Below are positions 41,833 to 50,192 of a stretch of 64,000 bases of DNA, in pieces. The notes beneath the pieces were generated by a model. That model was not told where the DNA came from, did not search any database, and was given only the letters and a program-made list of their open reading frames with translations. Position 1 is the stretch's first letter, and each line of letters starts with the position of its first letter. A program made the position numbers and the translations under genes. Origin of the DNA: Giardia muris (taxonomy: Eukaryota; Fornicata; Diplomonadida; Hexamitidae); the NCBI GenBank assembly GCA_006247105.1, contig CM016925.1, positions 2,759,334 through 2,823,333 of the forward strand, in the 5' to 3' direction.

Positions 41833-43728
41833 AGGGGAGGGAAGAACGCGAGAGTCCTCTCGTGTACGGAAGGGACGGCATCAGGCAACTGCAAGGCGGG
41901 GAGCTGCCTCGACCTCGGGACGCTGGGGAAGGTATGCAAGGAGTGCGCGACCACGACTCGAGCTGCTGAGTTCCCAATCGACGGGGAGTGCACCTCGACC
42001 AGTGGGAACGATTGTGTCAATGCGAACAACGGGACGTGCAGCTCGTGCGGGAATGCAGCCAACAACTTCCTCTTCTACGGGGGCTGCTACAGCACTCAGA
42101 CAGCTGGAAAGGGGCAGGCTCTCTGCAAGACGGCCACCAAAGGGCAGTGCTCAGAGAGGGCCAGTGGTGCGACAGGCATCTTCGTGAAAGGGAGCGACTC
42201 CAACCCCTCAGGCCTCTACACCTGTGATGATAAGACGAACGGGGTTCCCAACTGCAAGACCTGCACCTCCCCCGCCGCCGACAAGCCGACCTGCACGGAG
42301 TGCGCCTCCGGGTTCGGGCCTGTCGTGGAGAGCCTCGATGCACCGACGATCACCTCCTGCGTCAGCTGCTCATCGGACGAGAACTGCAAGAGCTGCATGA
42401 AGATCGGGACCAGCTTCGTGTGTCTCGAGTGCAAGGATGCCACTCACGTCCCCGTCAACGGGAAGTGCGTCCTCAAGGACAGTGCCTCCTCCTGCACTCC
42501 TGCCTCCAACTCCGGAAAGTGCACGGCCTGCAAGGAGGGGAGCCTCTTCTTCCACGACGGCTGCTTTAGCCCCGAGAGCCTCAAGAGCCTCGGGATCTGC
42601 CTCGAGTCCTTCTCCGTCCCGGGCTGGTCCGAGGTCCTCTGCGGTAAGTGCGGGAAGGGGCTCGCCCCCGTCGATGGGAGGTGTATAAAGGTGGAAGGGG
42701 GGACGGCCGATCCGACCAGCTCATGCACGACGAGCCAAGATGGAACTCAGGTCGGGGTCTGCAACTCCTGTGGGTCCTCGAGCACCCACTTCCTCTTCAA
42801 CGGGGGGTGCTATGCCCAGTCAAAGGAGCCCGGGAACAAGCTGTGCACGGCAATGACGACTCGGGCGGCAGACGGGACCTGCTCGACCCCGACCTCCATC
42901 GCCTTCCTCAAGGACAAGAAGCTCTACCTCTGCGGGGACACGACGAACGGGAAGGCGAACTGCAACACATGCACCTACTCCACGTCCTTCTCCTGCACGT
43001 CCTGCCTCAACGGATGCATGCTCTCCAACTCCTCCTGCCTCTCCTCCTTCGATGCGGACAAGACGGGCCTCTGTGCCAACAGCAACCAGCTTCTCGTCGG
43101 GGAGGCCCTGGTGTGCAAGGAGTGCAAGAAGGGAAGTGTTCCGATCGACGGGACGTGCCTCGAGGTCAGCTCGACCATCTCGAGGACGACCACCAACGAC
43201 GTCTGCAAGAAGGCCGACGGGACTCCTGTCGACGGGACCGCCACGAGGTGCGAGAACTGCTCGACGAACTACTTCCTCTTCGAGGGGGGCTGCTACCCCG
43301 TGACTCCGAACTCCGTCGGGAGTAAGCTGTGTCAAACGGCCTCCAATGGTCAGTGCACTACTGCTGCCAATGGCTCCCCCTTCCCCCTCTCCAATGGCGT
43401 CTTCACCCTCTGTCCGGCCGGGTGTGGGGCATGCTCCTCCTCGACTGTCTGCACGTCCTGCGGTCTCGGGTACTACAACACGACCTCCGTCACCTCCTCC
43501 TCTGACTGCACGGCCTGCCCCAGTGGCTGCACGACGTGCTCCGCCTCGGCCTGCATCACGTGCTGGGACGGGAGTGCCCCGACCGACGGGAAGTGCAGTG
43601 CCGTCCCCTCCTCCAGCTCCTCGGGGCTCTCTGGGGGTGCCATTGCGGGGATCGTCATTGCCGTCCTGCTGGTGCTGGGGGGCCTCGGGGGCTTCCTCGG
43701 TTGGTGGTTCGGATGCAGGGGGAAGTGA
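41833..43728 (+). pseudogene. VSP unit P20, class II with type b cassette, start out of frame
   Basis: An open frame of 632 codons; the junction ATG at 41826 is out of frame. The type b cassette ends in ALCKTATKGQCSERASGATG, where P11 and P12 have ALCKTASNGKCSERADTATG, so its last part is from another source. The body has CMKIG, a private CIKVEGGTADPTSSC shared only with P21, GGCYAQSKEPG, FLKDKKLYLCGDTTNGK, CANSNQ and KKADGTPVDG. P20 and P21 share long stretches of the second half and the NTTSVTSSSDCTAC ending, so they are probably an adjacent duplication. Confidence 0.7.
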
Positions 43729-43732
43729 GTGA

Positions 43733-45637
43733 ATGGTGAGGGGAGGGAAGAACGCGAGAGCCCTCTCGTGTACGGAAGGGACGGCATCAGGCAACTGCAA
43801 GGCGGGGAGCTGCCTCGACCTCGGGACGCTGGGGAAGGTCTGCAAGGAGTGCAGTGACACGAGCCAGGCCTCGATCGACGGGACGTGCAAGGCCCCAACA
43901 GAGGCGACGGATCATTGTACGAAGGGCAACAATGGGGCCTGCACGGACTGCAATGCAGGCAGTGGGTCCAACAACTACTTCCTCTTCTACGGGGGGTGCT
44001 ACAACCAGGCCAGTGGAGGCGAGGGCGCTGCTCTCTGCAAGACGGCCACCAAAGGGCAGTGCTCAAAGAGGGCCGAGGATGCGACAGGCATCTTCGTGAA
44101 GGGGAGCAAGGATGCTCCAACCGGCCTCTACACCTGTGATGATAAGACGAACGGGGTTCCCAACTGCAAGACCTGCACCTCCCCCGCCGCCGACAAGTCG
44201 ACCTGCACGGAGTGCGCCTCCGGGTTCGGGCCTGTCGTGGAGAGCCTCGATGCACCAACGATCACCTCCTGCGTCAGCTGCTCATCGAACGAGAACTGCA
44301 AGAGCTGCATGAAGATCGGGACCAGCTTCGTGTGTCTCGAGTGCAAGGATGCCACTCACGTCCCCGTCAACGGGAAGTGCGTCCCAAGGACAGTGCCTCC
44401 TCCTGCACCCTGCCTCCAACTCCGGAAAGTGCACGGCTGCAAGGAGGGGAGCCTCTTCTTCCACGACGGCTGCTTCAGCCCCGAGAGCCTCAAGAGCCTC
44501 GGGATCTGCCTCGAGTCCTTCTCCGTCCCGGGCTGGTCCGAGGTCCTCTGCGGTAAGTGCGGGAAGGGGCTCGCCCCCGTCGATGGGAGGTGTATAAAGG
44601 TGGAAGGGGGGACGGCCGATCCGACCAGCTCATGCACGACGAGCCAAGATGGAACTCAGGTCGGGGTCTGCAACTCCTGTGGGTCCTCGAACACCCACTT
44701 CCTCTTCAACGGGGGGTGCTACAACCAGTCAAAGGAGCCCGGGAACAAGCTGTGCACGGCAATGACGACTCGGGCGGCAGACGGGACCTGCTCGACCCCG
44801 ACCTCCATCGCCTTCCTCAAGGACAAGAAGCTCTACCTCTGCGGGGACACGACGAACGGGAAGGCGAACTGCAACACATGCACCTACTCCACGTCCTTCT
44901 CCTGCACGTCCTGCCTCAACGGATGCATGCTCTCCAACTCCTCCTGCCTCTCCTCCTTCGATGCGGACAAGACGGGCCTCTGTGCCAGGAGCAACCAGCT
45001 TCTCGTCGGGGAGGCCCTGGTGTGCAAGGAGTGCAAGAAGGGAAGTGTTCCGATCGACGGGACGTGCCTCGAGGTCAGCTCGACCATCTCGAGGACGACC
45101 ACCAACGACGTCTGCAAGAAGGCCGACGGGACTCCTGTCGACGGGACCGCCACGAGGTGCGAGAACTGCTCGACGAACTACTTCCTCTTCGAGGGGGGCT
45201 GCTACCCCGTGACTCCGAACTCCGTCGGGAGCAAGCTGTGCTCATCGGCCTCCAATGGTCAGTGCACTACTGCTGCCAATGGCTCCCCCTTCCCCCTCTC
45301 CAATGGCGTCTTCACCCTCTGTCCGGCCGGGTGTGGGGCATGCTCCTCCTCGACTGTCTGCACGTCCTGCGGTCTCGGGTACTACAACACGACCTCCGTC
45401 ACCTCCTCCTCTGACTGCACGGCCTGCCCCAGTGGCTGCACGACGTGCTCCGCCTCGGCCTGCATCACGTGCTGGGACGGGAGTGCCCCGACCGACGGGA
45501 AGTGCAGTGCCGTCCCCTCCTCCAGCTCCTCGGGGCTCTCTGGGGGCGCCATTGCGGGGATCGTCATCGCCGTCCTGCTGGTGCTGGGAGGCCTCGGGGG
45601 CTTCCTCGGTTGGTGGTTCGGATGCAGGGGGAAGTGA
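43733..45637 (+). CDS. VSP unit P21, mosaic, in frame, with compensated internal frameshifts
   Basis: 634 residues, MVRGGKNARALSC, in frame. The N-terminal cassette is unique (SDTSQASIDGTCKAPTEATDHC, similar to M3), then SGSNNYFLFYGGCYNQASGG and class I-type SKDAPTGLYTC, joined to a class II body (AADKSTCTECASGFG). Between 44383 and 44436 three single-base deletions, each in or next to a short C run, shift the frame and then restore it. The stretch KCVPRTVPPPAPCLQLRKV replaces the family's KCVPKDSASSCTPASNSGK, with loss of Cys residues. The rest (CIKVEGGTADPTSSC, NHFLF-type GGCYNQSKEPG, normal tail) is like P20. It is the last unit; unique DNA follows at about 45656. No signal peptide. Confidence 0.75.
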   Translation: MVRGGKNARALSCTEGTASGNCKAGSCLDLGTLGKVCKECSDTSQASIDGTCKAPTEATDHCTKGNNGACTDCNAGSGSNNYFLFYGGCYNQASGGEGAALCKTATKGQCSKRAEDATGIFVKGSKDAPTGLYTCDDKTNGVPNCKTCTSPAADKSTCTECASGFGPVVESLDAPTITSCVSCSSNENCKSCMKIGTSFVCLECKDATHVPVNGKCVPRTVPPPAPCLQLRKVHGCKEGSLFFHDGCFSPESLKSLGICLESFSVPGWSEVLCGKCGKGLAPVDGRCIKVEGGTADPTSSCTTSQDGTQVGVCNSCGSSNTHFLFNGGCYNQSKEPGNKLCTAMTTRAADGTCSTPTSIAFLKDKKLYLCGDTTNGKANCNTCTYSTSFSCTSCLNGCMLSNSSCLSSFDADKTGLCARSNQLLVGEALVCKECKKGSVPIDGTCLEVSSTISRTTTNDVCKKADGTPVDGTATRCENCSTNYFLFEGGCYPVTPNSVGSKLCSSASNGQCTTAANGSPFPLSNGVFTLCPAGCGACSSSTVCTSCGLGYYNTTSVTSSSDCTACPSGCTTCSASACITCWDGSAPTDGKCSAVPSSSSSGLSGGAIAGIVIAVLLVLGGLGGFLGWWFGCRGK

Positions 45638-45731
45638 GTGAATGGTGAAGGGGAGATCTGGAGCGAGAGGTGGCATCGAGCTCACCACAGACCTCCAGCT
45701 CATCTGGATGGACGGAGAGGGAGTCGTATGG

Positions 45732-46700
45732 CTACACATCCGGCCACTCAGGATACTCGACGACAAGGGCCTCGTCGGCCTTCCCCCGGCAGTACGGACA
45801 GCAGTGCTCGATCCGGTCCGCACAGACGACGAGGTGCCGGCAGGGAAGGAGGATCGCGTCCTTCCGGCGTGAGAGGCAGACGGTGCACCTATCAATCATC
45901 TCGTCCTCACAGAAGGCGTCGTCCAGTACTCCGGGCTCGCAGAGGAGTGCCGACCAGACCATCTCTCCGAGCTCCCGGGCCTCCGACTGCTCGATTGGGG
46001 ACAGGAGGGCAAGGATGTGGTGCGGGCTGAGCATCTCCAGCCTCTCCCGTACCTTCCGCATGACCGCCTCCTCCAGGGAATCTGCAGCTGCTCGATACGT
46101 CCTTGAAGAGTGAGTCAGGCCACTCCCGAACAAGCCCTCGGATCCCCTCGATGTGCATTCTTCCGTCCCCTTCGTGGACTGCCGCCTCGTCCGCCAGGAG
46201 TCTTGCACTCGACCCGGCCCTCCTGGAGTGCAAGTAGAAGGGCCGTCTCCTTCCGGTTGTTGAACAGCCCCCTCGAGTGGGAGGAGCAGGAGGACAGATG
46301 GGGGGCATCCGTGATAGGCGGCCATCATCAGGGCTGCATCCCATGAGCCTCGATGCCCAGTGTAGTGTTCCTGACTCCCCCGACGTCCCCAGTTGTGACG
46401 GACTCCAAGGACGTCGGTGGCTCCCTGGAGGGGGGTGGGTCTGTCCCTTCTTGAGGAGCCTCCTGTCCCCGACCACCATTCCCGTGCCCCCTGGAGTCCT
46501 CCACTCCTTGCTCGTGGGGAGGAGGGCTCGACGACCTCGGGGTGGTCGTGGCATGTTGGGAGCATGGGGGCGGTCCGGGAGGGAGTCCACTCCTTCGTCG
46601 TTCGCCTCTGAGAGGAGGAAGCAGTCTGTGCGGCCACATCGTGCAGTCCGGCCACCTTCTTCCTCTCCCCGACCTCATTGAGATCGTCCTTCCCTCTCGA
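45732..46700 (-). pseudogene. Decayed ankyrin/RING gene
   Basis: The minus-strand frame keeps a recognisable RING at its C-terminal end (CTVCLSRRKDAILLPCRH, then CADRIEHCCPYC). One zinc ligand is missing: where the relative at 47097 has CSGC this copy has CADR. Upstream, ankyrin-family fragments survive in pieces: LNEVGERKK, TTKEW, HPEVVE, and further on LMMAAYHG. They alternate between frames (TTKEW continues as ..LPDRPHAPNMPR in another frame), which shows several indels. The region just before the RING (EEAVMRKVRERLEMLSP, then EARELGEMVWSALL) is open and helical in appearance, so the last 150 residues might still be an intact module. It converges with P21 and diverges from the intact ankyrin/RING gene. 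Confidence 0.65.
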
Positions 46701-47065
46701 TGTCTCAAAGGAGTGGGGGATGTTTCCGAGCCCCAGCTCCCTCCCCTCCGGTCCAAGAGGCCTACCCGTCATCTCGCATCCCCTCGACAACAGAGGGGCG
46801 TCCAGATCGGTGCACCCGTCCCCGGGAAGCCAGTGGGCCCCTCTCTCCGTCTGGCACGGCTCTCGTCAGAGGCCCTTCGTCCTTGAGAGGGGAACGGGTC
46901 CGATCCTCACCAGGGAGTTGGGGGGCTATAAGGGGAGACCGATGACCAGTGGGAGCTCATCCAGGGACGAGAGAACCCCGAGGAGAGCTGCGGGCCTCCC
47001 GTCCTCGGGGCAGGTCTTTGGTAGTGGTTGGATGCCCAGAGTGTCGGATGGGGGCCTCAGTGGAA
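46701..47065. other. Intergenic region between divergent ankyrin/RING genes
   Basis: About 365 bp between the decayed minus-strand copy and the intact plus-strand gene. I see no gene in it. The frame of the decayed copy stays open leftward of its ankyrin-like part to 46790, but the extra residues match nothing in the related genes. Confidence 0.4.
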
Positions 47066-47096
47066 GGCTGGTGAAGGGGATGTTTGATGTTCAAAA
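47066..47096 (+). promoter_or_regulatory. Putative promoter/initiator of ankyrin/RING gene
   Basis: GGCTGG at 47066, then TTTGATGTTCAAAA directly before the ATG at 47097. The A-rich run touching the start codon fits Giardia initiator elements, and the block is shared with the left ankyrin gene (316-347, minus). The upstream ATG within TTGATGTT is in another frame and is not the start. Confidence 0.45.
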
Positions 47097-49685
47097 ATGT
47101 CTCTTACAGACTTGATGAGGGCGGCCTGGAACGGGGACCTCGAGGGCGTGAAAAGGAACCTCAATCAGGTCGGGATGAAGGACGAAAATGGTTGGACGGC
47201 CCTGATGGAGGCCGCAATATGGGGTCACGCCAACTGTATCCCCCTCCTCGAGAAGGAGATTGGGATGCAGGACAACTGGGGATGGACCGCACTGATGTGG
47301 GCCGCCCGTAATGGAGAGACAGACTGCGTCCGCCTCCTCCTCTCAGAGGCGGGGAAGCAGACAACGAAGGAACGAGATGACTTTCCCCCCGGAACGACTG
47401 CTCTCATGATAGCAGCACGTGAGAACTACCCTGAGATCGTCCAGCTCCTCCTCCCATACGAACAGGGACTGACCGATTCTAATAGTCACACAGCTCAATG
47501 GCATGGGAACAACGGAGATCCAAAGAGAGGAGACTTCACCCAGGTCCGCAAGCTCCTTGAGAACGAGGGCACGGAACGACTTCCTCCCCCGAAAGAGCAA
47601 CCATCGCTTATGGCATCTGCAATCACCGGAGACATCGAGGGAGTCAAGAAGCATCTGGATCGTGTTGGATATCAGGATCCGACTGGGACGACGGCCCTGA
47701 TGCTGGCAGCAAGCTATGGCCACTCTGATTGCATCCCCTTTCTAGAAAGGGAAATTGGGATGCGGAATAACTATGGCACGACCGCATTGATGAGGGCCGC
47801 AATTAATGGTCGCACCAAGTGCATTCCTCTCCTTATGAATGAAGCAGGAAAACAGAAAGACAACGGCTGGACCGCATTAATGCTGGCCGCCTCCAACGGG
47901 CACTCCGATTGCATCCCCCTCCTTAAGAAAGAGATTGGGATGCAGTGCAACATTGGACAAACTGCATTGATGAAGGCCGCCCTTACTGGCAAGGCGGACT
48001 GCGTCCCTTTACTCAAGGAAGAGGTTGGGAAGAAGAATAAGATTGGCACGACGGCTCTGATGTTTGCTGCAAAGAATGGCCGCTCTGATTGCATTCCCCT
48101 CCTCGAAGAAGAGGTCGGAATGCAGAACAGCTGGGGATGGACTGCATTGATGTATGCTGCGAGAGATGGCAAGACAGACTGCGCCCGCCTTCTTCTCTCC
48201 GAGGCAGGAAGGCAATCAACGAAGGAACGAGAAACCACCTTGAATGACACCAAACTTACCTTCCCTTCCGGAACCACGGCTCTCATGTTCGCAGCCCACT
48301 ATAACCACCCCGAGATCGTCGAGCTTCTCCTTCCCTTCGAGCAAGGAATAACTGATTCTAATGGTCGCATAGCTCATTGGCATGCGAACAACGGCGATCC
48401 AAATAGAGGAGACTTCACCCAGGTCAGGGAGCTCCTTGAGTACGAGGATACAAAACGAGACCCTCCACCACCGAAGGGAGCACTGATGCTCCTAGCCTCT
48501 GCCATGACAGGAGATGTTGAGGGAGTCAGGAGGAATCTGAGCCATACAAGATATCAAGACCCGACGGGAAAGACGGCTCTGATGCTGGCCGCGGAGAAGG
48601 GCCGAGTCAACTGCATCCCCCTACTTGAGAAAGAGATCGGGATGCGGAACAACGACGGGTGGACAGCCTTGATGTTGGCTGCATACAACGGTAATGCAGA
48701 CTGTGTTAAGGTCCTTCTCTCCGAGGCGGGGAAGCAGACGACGAGCAAACTGGGTAGCTTCTTCCCCGGAACGACGGCTCTCATGATCGCGGCCCGTCGG
48801 AACCATCCTGAAGTCGTCAACCTCCTTCTTCCCTACGAGCAGGGGCTGAGGGACTTCAAGGGTCGCACAGCCAAGTGGTACGCGGACAACAGCTCAGAGG
48901 AGAAGGACTTCAGCCAGGTCCGCAAGCTCCTCAAGAACGAGGACACAAATCGTCTCTCCCCGCCCCCGAAGGAGGCGCTGATGCTATCATTCTTCGCCAT
49001 GAAGGGAGACGTCGAGGGAGTTAGGAAGTACGTGAGCCATGCGGGCTATCAGGACTCGAATGGAATGACAGCTCTGATGAAAGCCGCAATGGTTGGCCAC
49101 TCCAACTGCATCTCCATCCTCGAGAGGGAGATTGGGATGCGAGACAACGACGGACGAACCGCTTTGATGTTGGTGGCCTCCAACGGAAAGATGGACTGTG
49201 CCCAGATTCTCCTTCCTGAGGCCGGGAAGCAGACAACGAAGGAATGGGATAGCTTCCCTTCCGGAATGACGGCTCTCATGATCGCAGCCTACTTCAACCA
49301 TCCCGATGTCGTCAAGCTCCTTCTCCCATACGAGCAAGGGATGAGGAACTCCGAGGAACACGCAGCTAAGTGGTACGCCTACAATGGGAAGGCGTTGAGA
49401 GGCCACTACTCCCAAATCCACGAGCTCCTCGAGTACGAGGGCTTGGAACGGATCCCTCCCCCGACCCATGGAGCAGCCAACCGGAGAGGCGTCAAGAAGC
49501 TCTCCTCGTCCAGGAGCCTTCCAGAGGGGATGACCTGTGTCATCTGCCTCACGAACCCGAAGGACACGCTCCTCCAGCCCTGCAAGCACCTCTGCACCTG
49601 CTCTGGCTGTTCGAGTCGGCTTAAGGGCCAACCGTGCCCGCTCTGCAGGACTCCCGTCGAGAGCACTGTCAAGGTGTACCTCTAG
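47097..49685 (+). CDS. Ankyrin-repeat protein with C-terminal RING finger
   Basis: 862 residues from ATG 47097 (MSLTDLMRAAWNGDLEG). The protein is four large modules, each made of a TALM-type ankyrin stretch, SEAGKQTTKE, a second ankyrin pair with HPEVVxLLLPYEQG, and a linker FxQVRKLL.NE....PPPK. The second module (about 175-460) is expanded by extra 33-residue repeats of the type DCIPLLEKEIGMRNNxGWTALM. At 814-850 lies a full C3HC4 RING: Cys814, Cys817, Cys829, His831, Cys835, Cys838, Cys847, Cys850. RING proteins of this kind usually act as E3 ubiquitin ligases, with the repeats binding partners; this is inference. It is the last gene before the rDNA, and composition is less GC-rich than the VSP array. 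No frame damage seen. Confidence 0.88.
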   Translation: MSLTDLMRAAWNGDLEGVKRNLNQVGMKDENGWTALMEAAIWGHANCIPLLEKEIGMQDNWGWTALMWAARNGETDCVRLLLSEAGKQTTKERDDFPPGTTALMIAARENYPEIVQLLLPYEQGLTDSNSHTAQWHGNNGDPKRGDFTQVRKLLENEGTERLPPPKEQPSLMASAITGDIEGVKKHLDRVGYQDPTGTTALMLAASYGHSDCIPFLEREIGMRNNYGTTALMRAAINGRTKCIPLLMNEAGKQKDNGWTALMLAASNGHSDCIPLLKKEIGMQCNIGQTALMKAALTGKADCVPLLKEEVGKKNKIGTTALMFAAKNGRSDCIPLLEEEVGMQNSWGWTALMYAARDGKTDCARLLLSEAGRQSTKERETTLNDTKLTFPSGTTALMFAAHYNHPEIVELLLPFEQGITDSNGRIAHWHANNGDPNRGDFTQVRELLEYEDTKRDPPPPKGALMLLASAMTGDVEGVRRNLSHTRYQDPTGKTALMLAAEKGRVNCIPLLEKEIGMRNNDGWTALMLAAYNGNADCVKVLLSEAGKQTTSKLGSFFPGTTALMIAARRNHPEVVNLLLPYEQGLRDFKGRTAKWYADNSSEEKDFSQVRKLLKNEDTNRLSPPPKEALMLSFFAMKGDVEGVRKYVSHAGYQDSNGMTALMKAAMVGHSNCISILEREIGMRDNDGRTALMLVASNGKMDCAQILLPEAGKQTTKEWDSFPSGMTALMIAAYFNHPDVVKLLLPYEQGMRNSEEHAAKWYAYNGKALRGHYSQIHELLEYEGLERIPPPTHGAANRRGVKKLSSSRSLPEGMTCVICLTNPKDTLLQPCKHLCTCSGCSSRLKGQPCPLCRTPVESTVKVYL

Positions 49686-50008
49686 GCCTTCAGTTCGTCA
49701 CTCCTCAGCACGACCCGAAGACCGAGGATAGGTGAACACACTTATTGCCATCGACTGCTGTGGACCTCCGTCGTGTCGGAGCGGGGAGCTGCCTCCAGGC
49801 CCCTGGGGTGCAGCAAGGAGGCTCGTGGATCCGTCCTTCTCCCGGTCCACGAACCCCAGAAGGCCCTGTCATCCTTGGAGGGTTGAGGAAGGGACGTCGA
49901 CGGGAAGAGTAGGCAGTCTCTCGAGGGATCCAGAGCTCGATGAGGATGAGGTGAGTCCACCCACGTGGGACTCTACCTCCCGCCAGTTCGACCGAGAGAT
50001 GAAGAGAA
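49686..50008. other. Spacer between ankyrin/RING gene and rDNA
   Basis: About 320 bp that match neither the ankyrin family nor the rDNA repeat. Homology with the second rDNA unit begins at about 50009 (ACAACCCCCACC). I see no gene here. Confidence 0.5.
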
Positions 50009-50020
50009 ACAACCCCCACC

Positions 50021-50080
50021 TAGAGACCTTCAATAAGTGGCCCAAAGATGGAGGCCGATTTTCGGCTACTATAGGGAAGG
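50021..50080 (+). promoter_or_regulatory. Putative rRNA gene promoter, unit 1
   Basis: The block TAGAGACCTTCAATAAGTGG is followed by a short hairpin (GGCCGATTTTCGGC, 50053-50066) and TACTATAGGGAAGG. It lies about 115-170 bp upstream of the SSU. It recurs before unit 2 (57455-57514) and, in diverged form, twice inside the spacer. Position and repetition suggest a polymerase I promoter; no function is shown by the sequence alone. Confidence 0.5.
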
Positions 50081-50192
50081 CACGACGAGGCCGGACCGGG
50101 ACGAGAAGACCCACCCGACGACGAGTGTGGATCGTACGACGAGAGGACGGAAGGGCCGGCCCACAACGGACGGATCGACCGATCGACAGACC

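Larger units (their letters stand above)
8540..45655 (+). repeat. Plus-strand VSP tandem array, 21 units
   Basis: Twenty-one VSP units (P1-P21) run head to tail over 37 kb with no other gene between them. Every unit ends in the same block of about 120 bp (Ser-rich linker, membrane segment, GCRGK, TGA), followed by GTGAATGGTGA and a purine tract leading into the next unit. By body the units are class I (P5, P7, P10, P13, P19), class II (P2, P6, P8, P11, P12, P15, P16, P17, P20, P21), class III (P9, P14, P18) and three singletons (P1, P3, P4). No unit has a signal peptide. The junction motif extends past the last unit to about 45655, where unique sequence begins. Confidence 0.9.

Noticed and set aside
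8540..45637. CRISPR-like or integron-like cassette array
   Set aside because: The repeated parts are coding 3' ends and junction tracts, not short palindromic repeats or attachment sites, and no integrase or cas-like gene is present.
47084..47311. Start of the ankyrin/RING gene at the upstream ATG (47087)
   Set aside because: That ATG is in a different frame and its reading ends after about 75 codons. The frame with ankyrin repeats starts at 47097.
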